From Sphingobacteriales bacterium 44-15 (lineage in GTDB: Bacteria; Bacteroidota; Bacteroidia; Chitinophagales; Chitinophagaceae), in contig MKWG01000046.1 of NCBI GenBank assembly GCA_001899685.1, positions 1-64,000 of the forward strand: a DNA stretch of 64,000 nt, given 5' to 3'. Shown here piece after piece: positions 54,256 to 63,320 of this stretch (within the stretch, counting starts at the first letter, position 1; each line of letters opens with the position of its first letter). The position numbers were made by a program, and so were the translations under genes. The notes under the pieces are model-generated. The model was not told where the DNA came from, did no database searches, and worked only from the letters and a program-made list of their open reading frames with translations.

Positions 54256-56418
54256 GTGATCGAAAGCCAGCTGCAAAAACATATTTTTGCAGCTAAAGCA
54301 TTACCCATCAGAACAGAGCAAACTATATTATCTAACCCGATAGAATACCTGAAAGGCGTTGGCCCGCTGAAGGGTGACCTGCTGAAAAAAGAGCTGGGTA
54401 TTTTTACTTTCAAAGACTTGCTGGAGCATTTTCCCTACAGGCATATTGATAAAACAGAAATAAAAAAGATAAAAGACATTTCCCCCGCCACCGATTATAT
54501 ACAGGTTGCAGGAAGAATAATATCATGTGAAGTAATGGGCGAAAAACGCGGCAAAAGGCTGGTAGCGACGCTGAGGGATGATTCGGGCGAGCTTGAGCTT
54601 ACCTGGTTCCAGGGTGTTCACTGGATACAAAAAAATATACAGCCTGGACAGGTGTATATTGTGTTTGGCAAAGTATCTTTTTATATGGGCAGCCCCCAGA
54701 TCACTCATCCTGAGATGGACCTGTTCTCTCCGGAAAAAAGTGATGGCAGACCATTCCTGGAGCCTGTATACCCGGCTACCGAAAAACTCAAAGCCCGCGG
54801 GCTCAGCGGGCGCCAGATAGGAAAGCTGGTATATACCCTGATGGGGCTGCTGTCGGCAAAGGACCTTCCCGAAAATATCCCGGATACCCTGGTGCAGGAG
54901 CTGCAATTGCTGCCAAGATTTGATGCTTATGCCAACATTCATTTCCCTGCAGGCAACGATGTTTACCAGAAAGCATTATACCGCCTGAAATTTGAGGAGC
55001 TTTTCCTGGCACAGGTAAGGCTGGGACTGATAAGGTCTAACAGGCACCGTTATGCTAAGGGAATGGTGTTTGACCGGGTAGGAGAGCTGTTTAATAATTT
55101 TTACAGGGACTATCTTCCTTTCCCGCTCACCGGCGCACAAAAACGTGTGCTGAAGGAAATACGCCAGGACACTGTAAGGGGGTACCAGATGAACCGGCTA
55201 CTGCAGGGAGATGTGGGCAGCGGGAAGACCATTGTTGCGCTGCTTGGCATGCTCCTTGCGGCGGATAATGGCTACCAGAGCTGCATGATGGCGCCAACAG
55301 AGATACTGGCGCAGCAGCACCATGCCGGTCTTAAAGACCTGTTGGCTGACATGCCGTTGGAGGTGGCGCTGCTTACGGGATCCACGAAACAGGCAGAACG
55401 TAAAAAGATACTGGCACGCATAGCGGAAGGAGACATACAAATAGTAACAGGCACACATGCTTTGATCGAAGATGCCGTGCAGTTCCGGAATCTCGGGCTG
55501 GCAGTAGTAGATGAGCAGCACCGTTTTGGCGTGGCGCAGCGGGCAAAGCTGTGGAGTAAAAATGAAATACCACCTCATGTGCTGGTAATGACGGCAACGC
55601 CTATCCCCAGAACGCTCGCAATGACTGCCTACGGCGATCTTGATTACAGCATCATGGATGAACTGCCGCCGGGGCGCCTGCCGGTAACTACAGTGCACCG
55701 CTATGAAAATGCACGCTCGCAGGTGATGGATTTTATTAAAGCGGAAATACAAAAAGGAAGACAGGCTTATATTATTTTTCCCTTAATTGAAGAAAGCGAA
55801 AAGCTGAACTATGAAAACCTGATGAAGGGTTATGAAAACGTGAAAGCTTATTTTCCCGAACCGCCATACTGGATAAGCATGGTGCATGGCAAAATGAACG
55901 CGGAGCAAAAAGAAGCGAACATGCAACGTTTTGTGTCGGGAGATACTCAGATCATGGTGTCTACAACAGTCATTGAAGTAGGTGTGAATGTGCCCAATGC
56001 TACCGTAATGGTAATAGAGAGCGCGGAAAAATTCGGGCTTTCACAATTGCACCAGTTGCGGGGAAGAGTAGGAAGAGGCGCAGAAAAGAGTTATTGCATT
56101 TTACTTACAGGTTCCAAGGTAACTACCGACGCCAGGGAAAGGCTGAAGATCATGTGCGCTACCAATGACGGCTTTGTTATTGCGGAAAAAGACCTGGAGC
56201 TGCGGGGACCCGGTGATATTGAAGGTACCCGTCAGAGTGGCATGCTCAATTTTAAGCTGGCAAGCATTGTGCAGGATAAACATTTGGTAGATTTGGCTAA
56301 ACAGTTGGCAGAAAAGCTCTTATCGGAAGATCCTGACCTGTCTATGGCAGTTAATTTGAAGTTAAAAACCTATCTGCAGGCGCAAAAAGGACAAACCTCC
56401 TGGAGTAAGATATCGTAA
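54256..56418 (+). CDS. recG: ATP-dependent DNA helicase RecG
   Basis: The 720-residue helicase has the RecG wedge/OB part (1-about 280; LSNPIEYLKGVGP), Walker A GDVGSGKT (about 313-320), DEQHRFG (about 418), MTATPIPRTL (about 446) and the C-terminal GRVGRG and RGPGDIEGTRQSG motifs. It reverses stalled replication forks and helps process Holliday junctions. The start is GTG at 54256; no in-frame ATG precedes the conserved N-terminus. Confidence 0.96.
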   Translation: MIESQLQKHIFAAKALPIRTEQTILSNPIEYLKGVGPLKGDLLKKELGIFTFKDLLEHFPYRHIDKTEIKKIKDISPATDYIQVAGRIISCEVMGEKRGKRLVATLRDDSGELELTWFQGVHWIQKNIQPGQVYIVFGKVSFYMGSPQITHPEMDLFSPEKSDGRPFLEPVYPATEKLKARGLSGRQIGKLVYTLMGLLSAKDLPENIPDTLVQELQLLPRFDAYANIHFPAGNDVYQKALYRLKFEELFLAQVRLGLIRSNRHRYAKGMVFDRVGELFNNFYRDYLPFPLTGAQKRVLKEIRQDTVRGYQMNRLLQGDVGSGKTIVALLGMLLAADNGYQSCMMAPTEILAQQHHAGLKDLLADMPLEVALLTGSTKQAERKKILARIAEGDIQIVTGTHALIEDAVQFRNLGLAVVDEQHRFGVAQRAKLWSKNEIPPHVLVMTATPIPRTLAMTAYGDLDYSIMDELPPGRLPVTTVHRYENARSQVMDFIKAEIQKGRQAYIIFPLIEESEKLNYENLMKGYENVKAYFPEPPYWISMVHGKMNAEQKEANMQRFVSGDTQIMVSTTVIEVGVNVPNATVMVIESAEKFGLSQLHQLRGRVGRGAEKSYCILLTGSKVTTDARERLKIMCATNDGFVIAEKDLELRGPGDIEGTRQSGMLNFKLASIVQDKHLVDLAKQLAEKLLSEDPDLSMAVNLKLKTYLQAQKGQTSWSKIS

Positions 56419-56462
56419 TAATAATTAGTAAGGGTAATTTCGCAGTAAACCCGTACATTTAA

Positions 56463-59400
56463 ATGGAGAGCTATAATTTGAGATCTGTATTCCAAATATT
56501 TCTGATCCTGGTTTGCCTGACCGGCGCCCTTCAGTTATCTGCACAGGTGGTAGAATTTACAGAGAATAAAGGGCAGTGGGACAGATCCGTGTTGTTCAAG
56601 GGAGATATCAACAACGGTGCTTTTTTTCTTCAGCGCAGCGGCTTTACCGTGCTGCTGCATAATGCAGATGATATAACGCAAATTTCAGAAGAGCGGCATG
56701 CACATGCTGAAGCCTCTCCGTCTGCAAAGGAGGTCAGCAGCAGGACTGCCTACCCCCGGCCGGCGCATGGCAGTGATACAGGTATTGTACTCCGCTCCCA
56801 TGCGTATTCCATGCGCTTTGCCGGAAGCAACGAGACCCCGGAGATCATCAAAGAAAAGCCTTTGGATTCTTATGAGAATTATTTCATAGGCAACGACCCT
56901 TCCCAATGGGGCTCCAATTGCAAAATATACCAGGCTGTAACGTACAAAAATATTTATCCCAATATTGACCTGCGGTATTATGCTTCGGGGCAGCAACTGA
57001 AATATGACATCATTATATATCCCGGCGGCGATCCCAACAAGATCGTAATGCAGTACGAAGGCGCGGATAAGCTGCAGATCAAAGACCAGGAGCTGTATAT
57101 CAAAACATCGGTTGGCGATGTAAAGGAGCTTTCTCCTTATTCCTACCAGTTGAGCAATGATGGCAGGAACGAGATCAATGTAAAGTATATGGCAGAAGGC
57201 AAAAACACCATACGCTTTAAGGTTAAAAATTACGATCCTGCTAAAACACTGGTAATAGATCCTACCCTCATCTTTGCCACCTTCACCGGTAGCCGCGCCA
57301 GCCAGTGGGGGTATACAGCCACCTATGGCGCTGATGGCAGCCTCTATTCGGGCGGGATTGTTTTCGGTAACGGTTTTCCTGTTTCCACAGGCGCTTTTCA
57401 GTCCACATTCCAGGGCGGTGATTATGATATAGGTATCATGAAATTCAACCGTTCCGGGAAACAAAGATTATATGCCACCTATATCGGCAGCAATGGTGAT
57501 GATCAGCCGCACAGTCTTTTTGAAGACAGCAAAGGCAACCTTGTTATACTGGGGAGAACCAGCGGCAGCGTAGGGCAGAGCAGAAGCTATCCTCTTTTCC
57601 CTGCCGGAAATACTTACGGGCCTTGTGGAGGCTTTGATCTCGTAGTGACCAAGCTCAATCAGGATGGCACCCAACTGGTCGGATCCATGAGGATTGGCGG
57701 AACAGGAGCTGACGGGGTAAATATCAAGACAACAAGAGAAGGACCGCGGGACCTGTATGTATTCTATGGAGATGATTCAAGAAGCGAAGTAATATTGGAT
57801 GGCAGCGATAATATTTATATTACTGCCAGCACCCAGTCAAAAGATTTCCGTATCACTGCCAATGCATCACAAAAAGTGCTGAATGGTCCCCAGGACGGTA
57901 TAGTGATGAAGATCAGCCCGAATGTAGACAATGTCCTTTTCAGCACCTTTTTTGGCGGTAGCAGTAACGATGGCACTTTTGTACTGGCTATAAATCCCCT
58001 GACCAGCGATGTGTATGTGGGAGGCTCTACCCAAAGTACGGATCTGCCCGGTGTACCTGCCTCGGGAGTCATTTCAAGCAGTTCCAACGGCGGTGTTTCA
58101 GATGCATTCATTGCCATATTTAACAGCGCCGGCGTATTACAAAAGGCAACCTATCTTGGGACCAACAGGATGGATGCCATTTACGGACTGAAATTTGACC
58201 GTAAAGGATTTCCCTATGTTACCGGTGTTACCCTTGGCGATTGGCCGGTTACTCCCGGGGTTTATAATAATCCCCGTTCAAAGCAATTTATTGTAAAGCT
58301 GAAGCCGGATCTTTCGGCAACGGAATACTCAACGGTATTTGGCAGCGGCAATACAAACTATAATATTTCTCCTGTAGCATTTTCGGTAGATATATGTGAG
58401 AATGTATATGTTTCGGGGTGGGGAGGTGCCGGGCCTCCGAATTCCGCGGATGCATTCCACACGGCGGGTACCAGGGGCATGCCTACCAAGGATTGTGATG
58501 CCCTGCCCAACGGGTGCAGTACAGACGGGCGCGATTTTTATTTTTTTGTATTAAAGAAAAATGCTGAAGATATACTTTTTGGTTCTTTCTACGGACTGAA
58601 CGGCGGTTATGGCGATCACGTGGACGGCGGCACCAGCCGGTTTGATGCCAATGGTATTATTTACCAGGCTATATGTGCGGCCTGCTTTATACAGGGAACA
58701 GGGTTGACATATCCCACTTCTCCGGGAGTGTGGAGTCCTGTGTCGGGAGCGCCGGGGCAATGTAACCTGGCTGCATTAAAAATAGAAATGGACTTTTCGG
58801 GTGTGAACAGCGGGGTGCGTCCTTCTATTGGAGGTGTTCCTTATAAGACTTATGGATGTGCGCCGCTTGCTGTGGATTTCACGGATACCCTGAGGAAAGG
58901 AAGACAGTACTTCTGGGATTTTGGGGACGGGAAAAAAACTGTCACAACCACTCCTTCTGCTTCCAATGTGTATGAGCAGGTAGGGAACTATCTCGTGACC
59001 TTAATATCTGTTGACTCCAGCAAATGCATTATCGCAGATACTTCCTATACTACCATCAGGGTAAGACAGGATAAAGCTGATATAGCGGCAGACTTTACCA
59101 AACTGCCTCCCTGCGACAGCCTTAAGTTCAGGTTCTTTAATAATTCTACCGCACCTGCCGGGAAACCTTTCCTGAATAATTCCTTTTTGTGGGAATTTGA
59201 TGACGGGAGCCCTGCGCAGGTAGCGGGGCTGGACAGTATAGAGCATGAGTTTCCTGCGCCCGGCACTTACAATGTAAAGCTCGTGCTCACGGACACTAAC
59301 TATTGTAATGGACCGGATTCCATACCCATAACCATGCGTATCGCTTCTAATGTAAAAGCTGCATTTGAAACCGATCCCGATGGTTGTGCGCCCCATCTCG

Positions 59401-60107
59401 CCACCTTCAATAATGTTTCTGATGCAGGACGATCATTCTACTGGGACTTCGGGGACGGCGCTACGTCAAACGATTTTGCTCCTGAACACCTGTATACCGC
59501 TGAAGGTTCCTATACAATTAAATTGAAGGTAGTGGATTCAATGACCTGTAATATTGTTGACTCTACTTACTTTACTATCAGTGTGCATGGCAGCCCTACG
59601 GCGGGCTTCACCTACAGCCCTGTCACGCCACAGGAAAATACACCGGTGTCGTTTACCAATACTTCGTTTAATGCTATACGTTATATCTGGGAATTTGGAG
59701 ATGGCGACACCTCTGTGCTGGTAAACCCGACTCACCAGTACAGGAAGACGCAGGAGTATAATGCATGTCTAATGGCCTTCAACCAGTTTAACTGCTCTGA
59801 TACCACATGCCAGTTTGTATCTGCTCTTGTTTCGCCGCTGATCGCTGTGCCAAGCGCTTTTTCGCCTAATGGCGATGGTGTGAACGACATCGTATATGTA
59901 AGAGGATTCGGGATCGCAAAAATAATGTTCAGGATATATAACCGGTGGGGGCAACTGGTATTCCAGTCTGCCAGCGAGTCGCAGGGATGGGATGGGAAGT
60001 ATAAGGGAGTATTGCAGCCTATGGACGCTTATGCCTATACACTGGAAGTAGAATTCACAGACGGGACAAAAGCAACGAAAAAAGGAGATATTACCCTGCT
60101 GAGGTAG
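56463..60107 (+). CDS. Type IX-secreted PKD-repeat surface protein with type B C-terminal domain
   Basis: The 1214-residue protein has a signal peptide (cleavage about 27), a DUF7948-like N-terminal part (starting VEFTENKGQWD) with SBBP-like beta-propeller segments, four PKD-like repeats marked FWDFGDG, LWEFDDG, YWDFGDG and IWEFGDG (about 815-1130), and a C-terminus AFSPNGDGVND...FRIYNRWGQ...GWDGKYKG...DITLLR that fits the CHU_C/type B sorting domain of the T9SS. It is probably exported to or beyond the cell surface, as an adhesin or in gliding-like functions. It is paired with a PorP/SprF-like gene 175 bp downstream, the usual partner of type B substrates. Confidence 0.9.
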   Translation: MESYNLRSVFQIFLILVCLTGALQLSAQVVEFTENKGQWDRSVLFKGDINNGAFFLQRSGFTVLLHNADDITQISEERHAHAEASPSAKEVSSRTAYPRPAHGSDTGIVLRSHAYSMRFAGSNETPEIIKEKPLDSYENYFIGNDPSQWGSNCKIYQAVTYKNIYPNIDLRYYASGQQLKYDIIIYPGGDPNKIVMQYEGADKLQIKDQELYIKTSVGDVKELSPYSYQLSNDGRNEINVKYMAEGKNTIRFKVKNYDPAKTLVIDPTLIFATFTGSRASQWGYTATYGADGSLYSGGIVFGNGFPVSTGAFQSTFQGGDYDIGIMKFNRSGKQRLYATYIGSNGDDQPHSLFEDSKGNLVILGRTSGSVGQSRSYPLFPAGNTYGPCGGFDLVVTKLNQDGTQLVGSMRIGGTGADGVNIKTTREGPRDLYVFYGDDSRSEVILDGSDNIYITASTQSKDFRITANASQKVLNGPQDGIVMKISPNVDNVLFSTFFGGSSNDGTFVLAINPLTSDVYVGGSTQSTDLPGVPASGVISSSSNGGVSDAFIAIFNSAGVLQKATYLGTNRMDAIYGLKFDRKGFPYVTGVTLGDWPVTPGVYNNPRSKQFIVKLKPDLSATEYSTVFGSGNTNYNISPVAFSVDICENVYVSGWGGAGPPNSADAFHTAGTRGMPTKDCDALPNGCSTDGRDFYFFVLKKNAEDILFGSFYGLNGGYGDHVDGGTSRFDANGIIYQAICAACFIQGTGLTYPTSPGVWSPVSGAPGQCNLAALKIEMDFSGVNSGVRPSIGGVPYKTYGCAPLAVDFTDTLRKGRQYFWDFGDGKKTVTTTPSASNVYEQVGNYLVTLISVDSSKCIIADTSYTTIRVRQDKADIAADFTKLPPCDSLKFRFFNNSTAPAGKPFLNNSFLWEFDDGSPAQVAGLDSIEHEFPAPGTYNVKLVLTDTNYCNGPDSIPITMRIASNVKAAFETDPDGCAPHLATFNNVSDAGRSFYWDFGDGATSNDFAPEHLYTAEGSYTIKLKVVDSMTCNIVDSTYFTISVHGSPTAGFTYSPVTPQENTPVSFTNTSFNAIRYIWEFGDGDTSVLVNPTHQYRKTQEYNACLMAFNQFNCSDTTCQFVSALVSPLIAVPSAFSPNGDGVNDIVYVRGFGIAKIMFRIYNRWGQLVFQSASESQGWDGKYKGVLQPMDAYAYTLEVEFTDGTKATKKGDITLLR

Positions 60108-60151
60108 CGGAGATGTCTCCCCGGAATATTATTAGTGTTATGACAAACGTG

Positions 60152-60205
60152 AAACGGCAGACCTGCCTGCCGGCGATAAATGTGAGATCCCCACATTTCC
60201 CGTTT
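60152..60205. other. Structured intergenic element upstream of the SprF-like gene
   Basis: AAACGG (60152-60157) can pair with CCGTTT (60200-60205), AAATGTG (60178-60184) pairs perfectly with CACATTT (60192-60198), and GGCAG/CTGCC (60156-60160, 60167-60171) offers a third stem. Together they can form a small branched RNA structure. A related-looking stretch with CGTGA stems and CCTGCCTG lies at 50737-50795 after gltD. Confidence 0.4.
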
Positions 60206-60282
60206 GACACAAATAAAAGCAGAGATTGGCAGCGCGATCAAAACTACGGATGAGAGCATTGGAAATATAAAGGAGGTATATT

Positions 60283-61410
60283 GTGTCATTATTCAAAACA
60301 GCTTCAATAAGTAATATGCGGTTCTCATGGAGTGATCCTCTGCATACAGTCCTGGTTTTTTTGCGGCGTCGCGGGGTGAGGGCTTTTTATGTATGGCTGT
60401 CGCTTGCCGCTGTGGGAAGCTGGTATACCTCTGCTGTGCAGGGGCAGGATCTGCATTTCTCCCAGTTTTTCAATTCACCGCTTACAACAAATCCTGCCAA
60501 TACAGGGTTTTTGCCGGAGCATGATTACAGGCTTGGCGCCAATTACAGGCAGCAATGGGCCAGTATTCCTGCACAGTTCAAAACCATGAGCATATTTGGT
60601 GATGCCCAGGCTTTCCGCGACCGCTTCGAATCGGGGTGGATGGGGCTTGGCGGGGTGATCCTCAGAGATGTGGCCGGGAGCGGTAATCTCACTTCTACGA
60701 AAGTATATGGATCGGCGGCCTACCACCAGATGCTCGGCACCACGGGATTGCTTTCTGTGGGTTTTAACATCGGCTGGGCCAATAAGCGCGTGGATGTAAA
60801 CAAGTTCACTTACGACAATCAATGGAACGGGAAATACTTTGATGCCGGCGCTCCAAGTGGTGAAAATTTTTCCTCTACAAACATCAGCTATCTTGATGTA
60901 CAGGCAGGGCTGAACTATGCTTATTTCCCCTCAGATAATGTTTACCTGCATGTGGGCGCCTCTGTGCATCATGTGAACTCACCACGGGAAACTTTTTTTT
61001 CCAATACTCCCGGGTATGATAATACCATAGCAAAGCGGTATATAGGATTTGCAGACGCAGTGATCAAATTAAATGACCGTGTGATCATCAGTCCGGGGGT
61101 ATACTATACCACCCAGGCAAAATCAAATGAGTTCACACTCGGGCTCCATGGCAATTATAACCTTTCCGGCGATGGAGAAGTGCAGGTGATCGGAGGCTTG
61201 TATTACCGCGGCGGTGATGCAGTGATACCTATGCTGGGCTTTGAATGGAAATCAGTACGGCTTACTTTTACGTATGATGCCACTACTTCGTCGTTGAAGA
61301 ATTACAACAACATGCAGGGAGCTTCTGAGTTTGCACTGATATACCAGGGATATTATAACCAGTTCAACCAGAACCTGCGGCAGACACAATGCCCGGTGCC
61401 GCGGTTCTGA
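60283..61410 (+). CDS. PorP/SprF-family type IX secretion membrane protein
   Basis: The 375-residue protein starts with GTG at 60283, supported by an AGGAGG site (60271-60276) six bases upstream, which is rare in Bacteroidota. After a long signal peptide (cleavage about 57, VQGQDLHF), the family marks LHFSQFFNSPLTTNPANTGF (split around residue 70) and a beta-barrel appear, ending in GYYNQFNQNL. PorP/SprF proteins help deliver or anchor T9SS substrates with type B C-terminal domains, and one is encoded just upstream. Confidence 0.92.
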   Translation: MSLFKTASISNMRFSWSDPLHTVLVFLRRRGVRAFYVWLSLAAVGSWYTSAVQGQDLHFSQFFNSPLTTNPANTGFLPEHDYRLGANYRQQWASIPAQFKTMSIFGDAQAFRDRFESGWMGLGGVILRDVAGSGNLTSTKVYGSAAYHQMLGTTGLLSVGFNIGWANKRVDVNKFTYDNQWNGKYFDAGAPSGENFSSTNISYLDVQAGLNYAYFPSDNVYLHVGASVHHVNSPRETFFSNTPGYDNTIAKRYIGFADAVIKLNDRVIISPGVYYTTQAKSNEFTLGLHGNYNLSGDGEVQVIGGLYYRGGDAVIPMLGFEWKSVRLTFTYDATTSSLKNYNNMQGASEFALIYQGYYNQFNQNLRQTQCPVPRF

Positions 61411-61416
61411 TGCAGG

Positions 61417-61555
61417 GAGAAGGCAGATCGCTTCGTTCCTCACAGCCTTTTCTTTGTGGTCACTGCAAGTCGCATACGAGACGCTTCATGTGAAGAGGTA
61501 CATCACAGCGACGAAGCAGTCTCCGGAGAAAGCAGATCGCTTCATTTGAAAATGC
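61417..61555. repeat. Degenerate palindromic repeat with GCAGATCGCTTC copies
   Basis: Two direct copies, GGAGAAGGCAGATCGCTTC near 61417 and GGAGAAAGCAGATCGCTTC near 61525, flank an inverted arm CAGCGACGAAGCAGTCTCC (near 61507). The arm is complementary in part to the first copy, so the whole can fold. It resembles the common intergenic repeat family containing GCTTCGTCGC seen in Bacteroidota (from memory). It sits between convergent genes ending at 61410 and 61572. Confidence 0.5.
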
Positions 61556-61571
61556 TCCCACGTATAACAGG

Positions 61572-62393
61572 TCAAATCATATCAGCATCGTTGTGCGCTT
61601 CCTGCCTTTTATCTTCCAGCTTAAAGTTTTTTTCGCCGAACAGCTCCGGGTATTTTTCTTTGAATGTATTGTATACTGCATTTTTTTGCTTTTTGCCATT
61701 GATATATAATTTCCCTTCTTTGATTTCTATGCTGTAAGGTTTGCCCTTTTTGATCAGCCCCTCTGCTTCGAGATCGTTCTTAAAATCACGCAGTCGCTGT
61801 AATTGTTCCTTAGCCTTTTGCAGCTCAGCTTTTGCCTTCTGCAATCTCATATCAAGCCCGCTGCGCAATGCCAGTTCCATGCGTTTTCTTTCCTTTGCTA
61901 TTGTCATCCTGTTCAGCTCCATATTCCGGGAAAGCTCAGCCAGCCTGAATTGTTGGGCAGCAGCGAGTTGCTTGTGCAGCATATCATTGTTCAGCTTTTG
62001 CTGCAATTGCAGTTGTGCTAATTGTACATTGCGTTGCGCATCCTGGCGATAAATATCCGCTGCATGTGCATATTGATCCTGTATATTGCCGAACCAGTTC
62101 CGTTCATTCAGCTCGGCGTTCAGCCTTTCAAGGCTTCGCTGTATATCCCGCAGAGCATCCTGTATGCCTTTACTTTCTATTCCGTCATCCGGAACGGACT
62201 CATCATTAATGGAACCGCTCTCTGATTTTTCTTTTCCGGGTAATGTGTCTGTCGCAGTGACCTGCAGCTTTTGAGGAAAGCGGCGAAAGGAGTATGCACC
62301 GCCGGTGCTGAACGAAAGGCTGCTGAAAGCAACCGCTGAAAAAATAATAAGGAACAGGACATTCCTGCAGCGGGAAACAGTATGTTTTTGCAT
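61572..62393 (-). CDS. Secreted coiled-coil protein
   Basis: This 273-residue protein is not recognised as a whole. It has an N-terminal hydrophobic signal (about 11-28), a long coiled coil rich in Gln, Ala and Leu (about 75-205; NVQLAQLQLQQKLNNDML, KAKAELQKAKEQLQRLRD) and a C-terminal YSIEIKEGKLYINGKKQ motif (about 220-236) that resembles the tail of Bacteroidota M56/BlaR1-type membrane proteins. It has two identical operator-like dyads in its upstream region, consistent with regulated expression. It may be periplasmic or outer-membrane associated. Confidence 0.6.
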   Translation of the reverse strand: MQKHTVSRCRNVLFLIIFSAVAFSSLSFSTGGAYSFRRFPQKLQVTATDTLPGKEKSESGSINDESVPDDGIESKGIQDALRDIQRSLERLNAELNERNWFGNIQDQYAHAADIYRQDAQRNVQLAQLQLQQKLNNDMLHKQLAAAQQFRLAELSRNMELNRMTIAKERKRMELALRSGLDMRLQKAKAELQKAKEQLQRLRDFKNDLEAEGLIKKGKPYSIEIKEGKLYINGKKQKNAVYNTFKEKYPELFGEKNFKLEDKRQEAHNDADMI

Positions 62394-62418
62394 GTCAGAT
62401 CATTTTTGTGTTAAGAAA

Positions 62419-62463
62419 TACGATGTTTGTCGTACAATACTACGATTTATTTCGTACAACAAA
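62419..62463 (-). promoter_or_regulatory. Promoter with two TACGA-N6-TCGTA operator dyads
   Basis: Identical 16-bp dyads TACGA-N6-TCGTA are at 62419-62434 and 62441-62456, centres 22 bp apart (two helical turns). On the minus strand a TTTG (62460-62463), a 17-bp spacer and TAGTATTG (62435-62442) form a near-consensus Bacteroidota promoter interlocked with them, 42 bp before the ATG of the coiled-coil gene. This arrangement suits a dimeric repressor, perhaps of the BlaI/MecI family (inference; its known sites are TACA-type dyads). Confidence 0.6.
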
Positions 62464-62483
62464 AATTTTTATTCACATCTGCG

Positions 62484-62545
62484 CGGCAGTAAAACCTTAC
62501 AGGTTTTATGATCTGCCGCCGGGAATTTGAAATATATTCCCGGCG
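62484..62545. terminator. Two overlapping strong hairpins
   Basis: Hairpin A: CGGCAG-TAAAACC (62484-62496) pairs with GGTTTTA-(TGAT)-CTGCCG (62502-62518). Hairpin B: CGCCGGGAAT (62517-62526) pairs perfectly with ATTCCCGGCG (62536-62545). They share bases 62517-62518, so only slightly shortened forms can coexist. They lie in the divergent gap between the coiled-coil gene and the barrel gene, upstream of the latter. No long T-run follows. Confidence 0.5.
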
Positions 62546-62620
62546 ATATTTAACAAGCCGGAAAGATGTATAAGCCTTATTTTGCAGGCAAATTCTTATA
62601 TCTCTACAAAATCTTCCCGC

Positions 62621-63208
62621 ATGAAAAAATATGTGTTCGCTCTGGCAATGATGATCATTACAGGTGCACAATCGGCGCTGGCGCAGGATGATCCTGGTAA
62701 CGGCGATGCCCCGGAAAAAAGAGGGTTTGATAAAAGCAGGCTTTTCTTTGGCGGCAATTTCGGACTGGGTTTCGGCACCAATACTTTTGTAAATGTTTCC
62801 CCGCAGGTAGGATACAGGTTCAACGATTATTTTGCAGCAGGCGTTGGGGTTAATTTTAATTACTATAGCTATAAGTATTATAATTATGATGGCTCTGATC
62901 TTTATAAGGAGAGTTTTGGGTACGCCGGATTTAATGTTTTTGGTCGTGTTTATCCGATCAAATTTATTTTACTGCAGGCTCAACCAGAACTAAATTATAG
63001 TTGGGGTTCCAGGAAGTTTTACGATGGAGCAGCCAAACAAAAGCTACCCGGGCAATTTGTTCCTTCCCTGCTTCTTGGCGGAGGCGCAGCTATCCCCACA
63101 GGCGGTCGTAATGGCGCCTTGCTCCTCATGATTCAGTATGACCTGGTACAGGATCAGCGCTCGCCCTACGGGAACCGGCCGTTCTTCTCGCTGGGCTATA
63201 ATTTCTAA
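62621..63208 (+). CDS. Outer-membrane beta-barrel protein
   Basis: The protein is 195 residues from the ATG at 62621; the longer frame from 62582 lacks a plausible signal start. It has a signal peptide ending ALAQ (about 22), then alternating hydrophobic strands rich in Gly and Tyr (FGGNFGLGFGTNTFVNVSPQ split, VGYRFNDYFAAGVGVNF, FNYYSYKYYNYDG) and ends FFSLGYNF with terminal Phe, which fits a small OmpA/OmpW-like porin barrel. Function unknown. Confidence 0.8.
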   Translation: MKKYVFALAMMIITGAQSALAQDDPGNGDAPEKRGFDKSRLFFGGNFGLGFGTNTFVNVSPQVGYRFNDYFAAGVGVNFNYYSYKYYNYDGSDLYKESFGYAGFNVFGRVYPIKFILLQAQPELNYSWGSRKFYDGAAKQKLPGQFVPSLLLGGGAAIPTGGRNGALLLMIQYDLVQDQRSPYGNRPFFSLGYNF

Positions 63209-63320
63209 GGATGCCTCTTTTTGACCGGGCATGCTTCAATTAGCAATTATATCATTTACTTTGCAGGCGGAATGCCTGTATATTCCTTATGACAGGCGGT
63301 GACAAACCTTTAATATATTC

